Shown here piece by piece: positions 16,257 to 23,273 of a stretch of 43,050 nt of DNA. Position 1 is the stretch's first letter. Each line of letters starts with the position of its first letter. Location of the stretch: assembly GCA_900757415.1 (NCBI GenBank), contig CAAENU010000177.1:1-43050 (forward strand). Reading direction: 5' to 3'. The notes beneath the pieces are model-generated. The model did not search any database and had not been told where the DNA came from. It saw only the letters and a program-made list of their open reading frames with translations. Origin of the DNA: an uncultured Oscillospiraceae bacterium. GTDB taxonomy: Bacteria; Bacillota; Clostridia; Oscillospirales; Oscillospiraceae. Made by a program: the position numbers and the translations under genes.

Positions 16257-17132
16257 ATGTCCTTTGTGATTTCTACCGATACATCCGCCAATCTGCCCAC
16301 CGCGGAGCTTGAGCGGCACCATCTGGCGCTGCTGCCTTTCTCCTATATCGTAAACGGTGAAGAGCGTCAATGCCTGGATCTGACTACTTTCGACGCGGAC
16401 GACTATTACAGCATGCTGCGCCGCACACCGGCCAGCACCTCGATGGTTTCCATGGATCAATACATGCAGGTGTGGCGCCCCCTGCTGGAAGAGGGACATG
16501 ATGTGCTGCACATCGGCATGTCCTCCGGCATCAGCGGCGCCTATCAGTCGGCAGTAATGGCCGCCCGGGAGCTGCGGGAGGAATATCCTCAGCGGCGGCT
16601 GGCCGTGTTCGACACCCGCGCCGCCTCGCTGGGCGAGGGCATTCAGGTACTGCACGGTGCCACCTGCCGCGAGGCCGGTTTCACACTGGACGAGACCATG
16701 CGGGAGCTGGCGGCGCTGCGGCCCCGGATCCGCCAGATCTTCACAGTGGACGATCTGATGCATCTGCGGCGGGGCGGCCGCGTATCCGGTGTGGCCGCCG
16801 CCGTGGGTACGGCGCTGCGGATCAAGCCGCTGCTGAAGGGCGATGCGGCAGGCCGTATCGTGGTGTTCGGCAAGGTACAGGGACGCAAGCGAGCCGTCCG
16901 CTCGCTGGCGGACAACTTTGCCGAAAACGCTGAGCTGCTGGGCCATTGGCCCGTCGGCATCGCCCACGCCGGCTGCCGGGACGAGGCGCTGGAACTGGCC
17001 GCCACGCTGCACGCATCCGACCCCAAGGCGCGGATCATTGTGGTGGACTATGAGCCTGTTACCGGCAGTCATGTGGGCCCCGGCGCACTGGCCATGTTCT
17101 ATGTGGCCCGCGAGGACGCCCGGCCTTTGTAA
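16257..17132 (+). CDS. DegV family fatty-acid-binding protein
   Basis: DegV/FakB proteins bind a fatty acid and, with FakA kinase, present it for phosphorylation; other DegV members have unknown ligands. 291 residues. Seen: SFVISTDTSANLPTAELERH at the N-terminus, ASTSMVSMDQYMQVW, then IGMSSGISGAYQSAVMAA, the family's ligand-contact region, and TVDDLMHLRRGGRVSGVAAA followed by GTALRIKPLL. No fakA gene is nearby. Transcribed from its own consensus promoter. It is followed by the cysteine leader region. Confidence 0.93.
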   Translation: MSFVISTDTSANLPTAELERHHLALLPFSYIVNGEERQCLDLTTFDADDYYSMLRRTPASTSMVSMDQYMQVWRPLLEEGHDVLHIGMSSGISGAYQSAVMAARELREEYPQRRLAVFDTRAASLGEGIQVLHGATCREAGFTLDETMRELAALRPRIRQIFTVDDLMHLRRGGRVSGVAAAVGTALRIKPLLKGDAAGRIVVFGKVQGRKRAVRSLADNFAENAELLGHWPVGIAHAGCRDEALELAATLHASDPKARIIVVDYEPVTGSHVGPGALAMFYVAREDARPL

Positions 17133-17184
17133 AATTCTCCATTTTCCAGCCGCCTTTTTGCCGTGTTTTTATGTCTTTCTCACA

Positions 17185-17214
17185 TAGACACGGTTGGTTA
17201 TATCCGCCTATAAT
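17185..17214 (+). promoter_or_regulatory. Promoter of the cysK leader
   Basis: TAGACA (17185-17190), 18 bases, consensus TATAAT (17209-17214). Transcription should begin near 17221, giving a leader RNA of about 190 nt to the terminator T-run. An inverted repeat CCGTGT/ACACGG (17161-17166 / 17188-17193) overlaps the -35 and could be a DegV terminator remnant or a repressor site. Confidence 0.65.
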
Positions 17215-17244
17215 ATTGGTAGACTTTTGAAAGGAAGAATCCGT

Positions 17245-17346
17245 ATGCTGTATTGCGCCAGCTGTCAGTGCTGTCTGTCCATGTGTTGCATGGGCATGGT
17301 TTGCTGCGCATTTTCAGGTCATACGTTTTCTGCCTGCGCCGCATAG
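17245..17346 (+). CDS. Cysteine-rich leader peptide of the cysKE attenuator
   Basis: A 33-codon frame from ATG 17245, with GAAAGGAAG at 17229-17237 as ribosome-binding site, ending at TAG 17344. Nine codons are cysteine: positions 4, 7, 9, 10, 14, 15, 20, 21 and 31, with three adjacent Cys-Cys pairs. The N-terminus reads MLYCASCQCCLSMCC. No domain is recognised, and the product is expected to be a sensor rather than a functional protein. It lies between a promoter and an intrinsic terminator directly ahead of cysK. Ribosome stalling at codons 20-21 would leave the antiterminator segment at 17318 free. Coding status is inferred from context, ribosome-binding site and composition. Confidence 0.8.
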   Translation: MLYCASCQCCLSMCCMGMVCCAFSGHTFSACAA

Positions 17347-17387
17347 GGGGCGCGGAAGCTTTTCGAGCCGTACAGAGGGTGTATGAC
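17318..17387 (+). promoter_or_regulatory. Predicted antiterminator helix
   Basis: GTCATACGTTTTCTG (17318-17332) can pair without a break to CAGAGGGTGTATGAC (17373-17387): 11 Watson-Crick and 4 consecutive G-U pairs. The 3' strand contains nearly all of the terminator's 5' arm (17372-17385), so the two structures exclude each other. The 5' strand lies about 11 bases after the second Cys codon of the pair 20-21, just beyond the leading edge of a ribosome stalled there. Stability was not computed. Confidence 0.7.
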
Positions 17388-17410
17388 AGGCATACACCCT
17401 CTGTTTTTTT
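17372..17410 (+). terminator. Attenuator terminator ahead of cysK
   Basis: A perfect 14-base stem (ACAGAGGGTGTATG 17372-17385; CATACACCCTCTGT 17391-17404), a five-base loop ACAGG and a seven-T run (17404-17410). It lies 44 bases before the cysK start and 25 after the leader stop codon. Confidence 0.9.
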
Positions 17411-17453
17411 GTGCATACCATGAAAAACAGAGAAAACGGAAAGGACGATGGGA

Positions 17454-18383
17454 ATGGGGATTTATCATTCCGTAGAGCAGCTGGTGGGCAACACGCCGCT
17501 GCTGTGCGTGGAGCATTACGGAAAGGCGCGGGGTTTGCATGCCACGCTGCTGGCCAAGCTGGAGCGCTGTAATCCCGCAGGCAGCGCCAAGGACCGCGTG
17601 GCGCTGGAGATGCTGCGGCAGGCGGAGCAGAGCGGCGCGCTGAAGCGCGGCGGCACTGTGATCGAACCCACCTCCGGCAACACAGGCATCGGTCTGGCCG
17701 CCATGGCGGCGGTAATGGGGTATCGGGTGATCCTGACCATGCCCGCCAGCATGAGCGCCGAGCGGCGCGCCATGCTGAAGGCCTATGGCGCGGAGCTGGT
17801 GCTGGTGGAAGAGGGCGGCATGGCCGGCGCGGTGGCCAAGGCGGAGGAGCTGGCACAGGAGATCCCCGGCAGTTTCCTGACAGGGCAGTTTGATAACCCC
17901 GCCAATCCCGCCGCCCACTACAAGACCACCGGGCCGGAGATCTGGCGGGATGCCGAAGGACATGTGGACATTTTCGTGGCCGGTGTGGGCACCGGCGGCA
18001 CCATCACCGGCGTGGGCCGGTATCTGAAGGAGCAGAATCCCGCCGTCAGGATTGTGGCGGTGGAACCGGCTTCTTCTCCCCTGCTGAGTCAGGGCCACGC
18101 AGGCCCCCACGGCCTGCAGGGCATCGGCGCCAACTTCGTACCCAAAAACTATGATGCCGCAGTGGTGGACGAGATCCTCACCGTGACGGAGGAGGACGCC
18201 TATCGCACAGCGCGGCTGCTGGCCCGGACAGAGGGCATTATGACCGGCATCACCTCCGGCGCAGCCCTGTGGGCCGCCGATGTGCTGGCCCGCCGCAGCG
18301 AAAATGAAGAAAAAACCATCGTGGCGCTGCTGCCTGACGACGGCGGCCGCTACCTGTCTACCCCCATGTGGACGGAGGAATAA
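17454..18383 (+). CDS. cysK: Cysteine synthase (O-acetylserine sulfhydrylase)
   Basis: Condenses O-acetylserine with sulfide to cysteine (EC 2.5.1.47), PLP-dependent. Start ATG 17454 (MGIYHSVEQLVGNTPLL) lies 8 bases after AAGGA; an in-frame ATG at 17448 is too close to it. PLP lysine Lys46 in CNPAGSAKDRVALEM; substrate loop TSGNTGIGLA; phosphate loop GVGTGGTITGVGRYL. 309 residues, standard. Preceded by a leader peptide and attenuator, and followed at 4 bases by cysE, so serine acetylation and sulfide fixation are co-expressed. Confidence 0.96.
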   Translation: MGIYHSVEQLVGNTPLLCVEHYGKARGLHATLLAKLERCNPAGSAKDRVALEMLRQAEQSGALKRGGTVIEPTSGNTGIGLAAMAAVMGYRVILTMPASMSAERRAMLKAYGAELVLVEEGGMAGAVAKAEELAQEIPGSFLTGQFDNPANPAAHYKTTGPEIWRDAEGHVDIFVAGVGTGGTITGVGRYLKEQNPAVRIVAVEPASSPLLSQGHAGPHGLQGIGANFVPKNYDAAVVDEILTVTEEDAYRTARLLARTEGIMTGITSGAALWAADVLARRSENEEKTIVALLPDDGGRYLSTPMWTEE

Positions 18384-18387
18384 GCTT

Positions 18388-19254
18388 ATGTATGAAGATC
18401 GTATCCGTGCAGCGGCCCAAATCATGGCCGAAAACATGCGCAACGCCCAGCTCCCCATGTATGGCAGCCGCTTGCGTCTGCCCGACCGCAAGGCTATTAT
18501 TGCGCTGCTCAAGGAGATTCGCCAGCTGATGTTCCCCGCCTATTTCGGCGACAGTGCCCTGATGACGCTGGCCGCGGCGGATTACGCCGCGCTGCTGCTG
18601 GAGCGCATCGAAACCGCGCTGGCCAAGCAGATCTCGCTGGCGCTTCCGGAGGGTGAAACGGAGCGCGCCCCCTATATCGCCTGCGAGGTGGTGGACCAGC
18701 TGCCCCGCATCCAGCAGCTGCTGCTGACCGATATCGACGCCATCTTTGACGGCGACCCCGCCGCGCAGAACCGCGAGGAGATCGTGCTGGCCTATCCGGG
18801 CCTGTTCGCCATTTTTGCCTATCGCATCAGCCATGAGCTGTACCTGCGGCATGTGCCTACCATCCCCCGCATGATGACCGAGTATGCCCACAGCCGCACC
18901 GGTATTGATATCCACCCCGGCGCGCAGATCGGCAGCTACTTCTTCATCGACCATGGCACCGGCATCGTGGTGGGCGAGACCACGGTGATCGGCGATCATG
19001 TCAAGCTGTATCAGGGTGTGACGCTGGGTGCGCTCAGTCCTCGGGGCGGCCGCGCCCACAGCTGCGGCAAGCGCCATCCCACCGTGGGCAATGGCGCCAC
19101 CATCTATTCCGGCGCCTCCATCTTCGGCGGTGAAACCGTGATCGGTGAAAACGCCGTGGTGGGCGGCAATGCTTTCCTGACTGGCTCCGTGGCCGACAAT
19201 GCCCGAGTAGTGATCCGTCCGCCGGAGACCATCATCCACAATCACCATGCATGA
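18388..19254 (+). CDS. cysE: Serine O-acetyltransferase
   Basis: Makes O-acetylserine from serine and acetyl-CoA (EC 2.3.1.30). ATG 18388 follows GGAGGA within the last codons of cysK. 288 residues: a helical N-terminal half with RQLMFPAYFGDSAL, then a left-handed beta-helix with DIHPGAQIGSYFFIDHGTGI, VVGETTVIGDHVKLYQGVTL and NGATIYSGASIFGG, including the conserved catalytic Asp-His region. It is of the longer EpsC/SatA-like type. Probable partner of CysK in a cysteine synthase complex (family knowledge). Ends at a strong terminator. Confidence 0.95.
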   Translation: MYEDRIRAAAQIMAENMRNAQLPMYGSRLRLPDRKAIIALLKEIRQLMFPAYFGDSALMTLAAADYAALLLERIETALAKQISLALPEGETERAPYIACEVVDQLPRIQQLLLTDIDAIFDGDPAAQNREEIVLAYPGLFAIFAYRISHELYLRHVPTIPRMMTEYAHSRTGIDIHPGAQIGSYFFIDHGTGIVVGETTVIGDHVKLYQGVTLGALSPRGGRAHSCGKRHPTVGNGATIYSGASIFGGETVIGENAVVGGNAFLTGSVADNARVVIRPPETIIHNHHA

Positions 19255-19289
19255 AAAAGGGGCGCGTTCTGCAGAACGCGCCCCTTTTT
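19254..19289 (+). terminator. Terminator of cysKE
   Basis: A perfect 36-base palindrome with arms AAAAAGGGGCGCGTTCTG and its complement, ending in TTTTT. The stop codon of cysE overlaps its first base. Confidence 0.92.
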
Positions 19290-19431
19290 CATGCACAGCG
19301 CTGATACATATTCTGCGTGAAGAGGGAAATACTGAGTGGCAATGACGCACGCGGCAAAAGAGATGAAACATTTCCACCTCACCGCGCGTTTATAGGATAT
19401 ACACACCGATACCGTGCGGGAGGAAGCACCT

Positions 19432-20421
19432 ATGGCAGAACTGATCGTCAATACAGAGGCTGTGCTGCACAACTATCGGCACTATGCCGAAAACGGGCAG
19501 GTGATCCCCGTCCTGAAAAGCAACGGCTACGCGTTGGGTGCCAAACAGCTGCAAACCCTGTTGGCGCAGCAGGGCGCAGCGCTGTTTGCCTGCGCCACGG
19601 CGGATGAAGCCTTGGCGCTGGCCGGGGAGGAAACGGATCTTCTGCTGCTCAGCTGCGTTCACGATATGACGCTGCTGCGCCAGCTGCTGCAGCGCCGGGT
19701 CATCGTAAGTGTGGAAAGTCTGGCACAGGCACAGGCCATTGATGCGCTGCACATGGACGCCCGCATTCATCTGGCGGTGGACAGCGGCTTCGGGCGCTTC
19801 GGCTTTCTTCCGGAGCAGGCGGAAGATATCAAGCAGGTTTTCGCCCTGAAAGGCGTGCATGTATGCGGCATTTTTTCTCATTTTCGCTGCCGGGACGCCG
19901 CGCCGGAACAGTTTGCCCGCTTCAGTCAGGTCCTGCTGGCGCTGTCCGATTATCCGGTGGGCCTGCGGCACATCGCCGCCACCCACACGGCGGATATCCC
20001 CCAATATCGGCTGGACGCGGTGCGCCTCGGCTCCGGCTTGACCGGCTGCGGCTGCCCCGGTCTGGCGCATGCCGCCGTTATGCAGGCGCAGATCTGCGCG
20101 GTGCGGCATCTGAAAAAGGGAGATCGGGCCGGCTACGGCAGCACGCTGCTGCGGCGGGATTCCGACGTAGCCGTGATCGACGCCGGCACCGCCGACGGAG
20201 CTTTTGTCTACCGCTATCGGGGACTGCGGGCTTTTTGGCAGCAGCGGCATCCCTATGTGCTGCTGCGTGACAGACGGGTGCCGGTGCTGTGCCCACCGGG
20301 ACTGACGCACACCATGATCGACGTAACGGGTCTGGACTGCCATGCGGGCGACACCGTAACCGTGCCCCACGATCTGGTGCTGACCGACAGCCGTGTGCCC
20401 CGGCGTTATCTTGAGAAATAG
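19432..20421 (+). CDS. Alanine racemase-like PLP protein
   Basis: A type III fold PLP enzyme resembling the Alr N-terminal barrel. Start ATG 19432 (MAELIVNTEAVLHNYRHY) with GGGAGGAAGC in front; a GTG at 19414 is less likely. PLP lysine Lys29 in IPVLKSNGYALGA; HLAVDSGFGRFGF resembles the Alr region with the carbamylated-lysine/Arg loop; AGYGSTLLRRD provides the C-terminal-domain catalytic Tyr position. 329 residues, about 40 shorter than usual Alr, and several motifs differ (VLKSNGYALG instead of VKADAYGHG). Racemase activity on alanine is therefore uncertain; another amino acid is possible. Monocistronic, with its own terminator. Confidence 0.78.
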   Translation: MAELIVNTEAVLHNYRHYAENGQVIPVLKSNGYALGAKQLQTLLAQQGAALFACATADEALALAGEETDLLLLSCVHDMTLLRQLLQRRVIVSVESLAQAQAIDALHMDARIHLAVDSGFGRFGFLPEQAEDIKQVFALKGVHVCGIFSHFRCRDAAPEQFARFSQVLLALSDYPVGLRHIAATHTADIPQYRLDAVRLGSGLTGCGCPGLAHAAVMQAQICAVRHLKKGDRAGYGSTLLRRDSDVAVIDAGTADGAFVYRYRGLRAFWQQRHPYVLLRDRRVPVLCPPGLTHTMIDVTGLDCHAGDTVTVPHDLVLTDSRVPRRYLEK

Positions 20422-20427
20422 CAACAG

Positions 20428-20465
20428 CAGCGCGGCGGACATTCCTTGTCCGCCGCGCTGTTTTT
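20428..20465 (+). terminator. Terminator after the racemase-like gene
   Basis: A 13-base perfect stem CAGCGCGGCGGAC/GTCCGCCGCGCTG around ATTCCTT, then TTTTT. The convergent DUF3592 gene ends at 20469, so it may act in both directions. Confidence 0.9.
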
Positions 20466-20468
20466 CTA

Positions 20469-20936
20469 TCAGATAAACCAGCAAAACGCCTCATTCAGGG
20501 TCATCACGGCCGCCGCCAGACATATGGCTGCGCCGATAAAAAAGAAGCCGCCGCTCAGAACCGGCCTGGCGGGTTTGTTCTCTGTGATCAGATTCGGATC
20601 GGTCGGGTCATAATAGCCGATGACCTGCCGTCCCACCCCCTTGCCGCTGCCAAAATCCTGCCGGCTGAAATAGGTATAGGTCTTACCCTCCACCGTGTAT
20701 TCATAGGTGGGCAGATAGACCGCATACTGCATCAACTTCTCCGAACCGTCATCCTGCGTCTCCCAGCGCTCTATCTCTGACTTTTCCAGATGCGTGACCG
20801 TCATCGGCGTGGTAGCGGTATACCGTTTCAGATCGTCCGCATAGCTCCGATAGGCGCTGCGGCGGCTCCTGATCCCCAGCCAGACCAACAGCGGCGCGGC
20901 CAAAAGTAGCCCCACTGCCCAAGCAATGTCTCCCAT
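20469..20936 (-). CDS. DUF3592-family membrane protein
   Basis: 155 residues from ATG 20936 (MGDIAWAVGLLLAAPLLVWL), eight bases after AGGAG. One N-terminal membrane helix (about 4-20) and one C-terminal helix (GGFFFIGAAICLAAAVMTL) flank an extracytoplasmic beta-rich part containing YAVYLPTYEYTVEGKTYTYF and GRQVIGYYDPTDPNLI, the typical DUF3592 pattern. The function of the family is unknown. It stands alone between two terminators. Confidence 0.82.
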   Translation of the reverse strand: MGDIAWAVGLLLAAPLLVWLGIRSRRSAYRSYADDLKRYTATTPMTVTHLEKSEIERWETQDDGSEKLMQYAVYLPTYEYTVEGKTYTYFSRQDFGSGKGVGRQVIGYYDPTDPNLITENKPARPVLSGGFFFIGAAICLAAAVMTLNEAFCWFI

Positions 20937-21053
20937 TGTCTCTCCTCCTATCAAATTAAAATCACGGGATATATTTACAGCGTACTGTAAAATGTGCAAA
21001 CAGTCAACGATTACTTTTTTTCGTTATATCAGACGACCTCCCAACAAAAAGCA

Positions 21054-21080
21054 CCGCCGCAATGCAATGCATTGCGGCGG
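21054..21080 (-). terminator. Terminator of the lipoprotein gene
   Basis: An 11-base stem CCGCCGCAATG/CATTGCGGCGG, followed on the minus strand by TGCTTTTTG. It begins eight bases past the stop of the gene at 21088. Confidence 0.85.
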
Positions 21081-21087
21081 TTGCACA

Positions 21088-21735
21088 TTATTTTTTCTCA
21101 GCGGCAATGGGCGCGAAGAAATCCATCATCTCCGCCGTGCGATCCTCCACATAGCTGGTAAACGTCACCACGCATACATAGTCCCCCTCCTGCATGCAGA
21201 CCTGCACGCAAAAGACCGGTGCGTTCCCGTCATAGGTAGCGGTCATGCGGATTCCCTCATACTGCTGCCCCATAAAGGCAACCGTTTCGTGGACGGCCTC
21301 CACATCACTCATGCCGACAATGGCTTCATAGGAGCTCTTGACCTCCTCGGCGCCGCTCTCGGCAAAGGCGGTCATATCCACCGTCGCCCCCTTGGCATCC
21401 ACCTTGGTCAGCATGACGTTGACCGTCTGCAGACCGTCCTCCGTCATCAGGTACATATCCTGCACCTGATCGCCGCTTTCCAGAAGAGACTGCATCTCTT
21501 TCACCAGCGTCTGGTCGGTCATGGCATCGGCGGCCACTCCGTTCAGCTCGGCGATCTCCTCATCTGTTAAATATGTATACTCCGCCGGCGCCGTACATGT
21601 CAGGCCAAGGAAGGTGCTGGTATAGGTCTGGCCCTCCACCGTGCCGCGTTCAAACTTTTTTTCACCCATACTGCAGGCGGTCAGATTCAGCACCAGTGCC
21701 AGTGCCAGCAGTACCGCAGGGCACTTTACTCGCAT
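21088..21735 (-). CDS. Small secreted lipoprotein, unknown function
   Basis: 215 residues from ATG 21735, ten bases after GGAAAGGAG. Signal peptide MRVKCPAVLLALALVLNLTA with lipobox LTACS (Cys21). The mature part carries TYTSTFLGLTCTAPAEYTYL and GDYVCVVTFTSYVEDRTAEM, resembling small clostridial lipoproteins with a PsbP/YceI-like sheet; no family is firmly recognised. Transcribed from a good promoter and ended by its own terminator, so monocistronic. Confidence 0.8.
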   Translation of the reverse strand: MRVKCPAVLLALALVLNLTACSMGEKKFERGTVEGQTYTSTFLGLTCTAPAEYTYLTDEEIAELNGVAADAMTDQTLVKEMQSLLESGDQVQDMYLMTEDGLQTVNVMLTKVDAKGATVDMTAFAESGAEEVKSSYEAIVGMSDVEAVHETVAFMGQQYEGIRMTATYDGNAPVFCVQVCMQEGDYVCVVTFTSYVEDRTAEMMDFFAPIAAEKK

Positions 21736-22088
21736 CACGTTTTTACTCCTTTCCGTAAATAATACGCAAGAATTATAATGCAAATCCGCCATTTCGTCAA
21801 TATGCCATTCTTTTCCGGATATTTCAAAGCGCCGCAGCGCGGCGCATAATCGCTCCTTTTCTTCTGTCAGGCGGAAATAACCGGGCATTTTTCTTGTTGC
21901 AAAAGGTATAATTTGGCGTCTTGCATTTGTGCACTATGCCTATAAAACACCCTATTTCATCCGTCAAAAGGCAGAAAGCGATTTTCAAGTATCGATTATC
22001 TATCAAAAACGATTGCTTTTTTTCGGCGGTTGTGGTAACGTATTCCTATAACCCCAGCAAGATATTCTTTGAAGGGAGTACTATTATC
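21736..22088. other. 353-base divergent intergenic region
   Basis: Holds the minus-strand promoter listed at 21772-21800 and the leader of the aminotransferase operon. On the plus side, TATAAT-like boxes occur near 21906 and 22047 (TATAAC), but neither has a convincing -35. AAGGGA at about 22073 is the ribosome-binding site. No T-box, riboswitch or leader peptide was recognised. Confidence 0.5.
21772..21800 (-). promoter_or_regulatory. Sigma-A promoter of the lipoprotein gene
   Basis: Minus strand: TTGACG (21800-21795), 17 bases, consensus TATAAT (21777-21772). Confidence 0.8.
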
Positions 22089-23249
22089 ATGGAAGTTTCC
22101 AATTTCGTGAAAAACGCTAAATTCTCTGCCATCCGCAAGATGTTCAACGAGTCTCAGAAGATGACCGATGTGGTCAGTTTCTCCATGGGCGAACCCGACT
22201 TCGATACCCCCGCCATCGTGGTGGAGGAAGCCTGCAAGCAGTGGCGCAACCACAAAACGCACTACACCCCCAACCGTGGTATTCTGGCGCTGCGTCAGGC
22301 CGTGGCCCGCTATCATGCCAATGACCTCAAACCCGATCCCGAGAAGAATGTCTGCATCAGCAACGGCGGCTCTGACGCCATCCGTATCGCTCTGTGCGCC
22401 ATCCTGAACCCCGGCGACGAGGTCATCGTTGTGACCCCCTGCTGGTCCAACTACTTCAGTCAGGTCGCCATGTACGGCGGCAAGGTTGTGGAAGTCCCCG
22501 CCTATGAGGAAAATGAGTTCCGTCCCACCGTGGAGGACGTGGCCAACGCCATTACCGACAAGACCAAGTGCATCATCATGAACTATCCCTGCAACCCCAC
22601 CGGCGCCATCATGGATGCCAAGACCGCCGAGGGTCTGGCCCGCCTGCTGGATGACAAGGATATCTATCTGCTGTCCGACGAGGTGTACAGCAAGTTTGTA
22701 TATGACGGCAACAAGAGCGTCAGCGTGATTGACTACATGAAGGACATGGACAAGGTCATCTATCTGAACAGCTTCTCCAAGATGTTTGCCATGACCGGCT
22801 GGCGTATCGCCTATGTGGTGGCCAGTGAGCAGGTTGTCAACGCCATGAGCAATATCACCGAGTGCGGCCCCTCCTGCTTCCCCGAACCCACCCAGCTGGC
22901 CGCCGCAAAGGCACTGGACTGCTGCCTGGGCGAGATCGACGTCATGAAGGAAAGCTATGATCGCCGCCGCAAGCTGATCCTCAGCCTGCTCAATGAGATC
23001 CCCATGATCTCCTGCAAGATGCCCAAGGGCGCTTTCTACGCTTTCGTCAACATCAAGGCCATCACCAATGACGACGAGTCCTTCTGCATGGATCTGCTGC
23101 ACAAGAAGGGCGTTGTTACCGTGCCCGGCAGCGGCTTCGGCGCCGCCGGCAAGGGTTTTGTCCGCATCTCCTACGCCACCTCCGACGAGAATATCCGCGA
23201 GGGTATGCGCCGTCTGAAGGAATACATCGAAGAAAACTACGTCAAGTAA
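22089..23249 (+). CDS. Class I/II PLP aminotransferase (aromatic/aspartate type)
   Basis: Transfers the amino group of an amino acid to 2-oxoglutarate or another oxoacid. 386 residues from ATG 22089 (MEVSNFVKNAKFSAIRKMFN); the upstream extension to 21921 is leader. Motifs: FSMGEPDFDTP, HYTPNRGILALR, NYPCNPTG (Asn169), SDEVYSKFVY, and SFSKMFAMTGWRIAY with PLP Lys231. First gene of an operon with an acyl-CoA synthetase and indolepyruvate oxidoreductase, so its substrates are probably aromatic or branched amino acids (inference). The codon choice suggests high expression. Confidence 0.93.
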   Translation: MEVSNFVKNAKFSAIRKMFNESQKMTDVVSFSMGEPDFDTPAIVVEEACKQWRNHKTHYTPNRGILALRQAVARYHANDLKPDPEKNVCISNGGSDAIRIALCAILNPGDEVIVVTPCWSNYFSQVAMYGGKVVEVPAYEENEFRPTVEDVANAITDKTKCIIMNYPCNPTGAIMDAKTAEGLARLLDDKDIYLLSDEVYSKFVYDGNKSVSVIDYMKDMDKVIYLNSFSKMFAMTGWRIAYVVASEQVVNAMSNITECGPSCFPEPTQLAAAKALDCCLGEIDVMKESYDRRRKLILSLLNEIPMISCKMPKGAFYAFVNIKAITNDDESFCMDLLHKKGVVTVPGSGFGAAGKGFVRISYATSDENIREGMRRLKEYIEENYVK

Positions 23250-23273
23250 AAAATCAGGAAAAGGAAAACGACT

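Noticed and set aside
17198..17416. 72-codon minus-strand frame across the cysK leader
   Set aside because: It runs antisense through the leader, the terminator and the promoter and has no ribosome-binding site; the plus-strand cysteine-rich frame explains the region better.
21900..22060. Riboswitch or T-box ahead of the aminotransferase
   Set aside because: No T-box sequence, terminator or recognisable aptamer core was found in the 353-base region.
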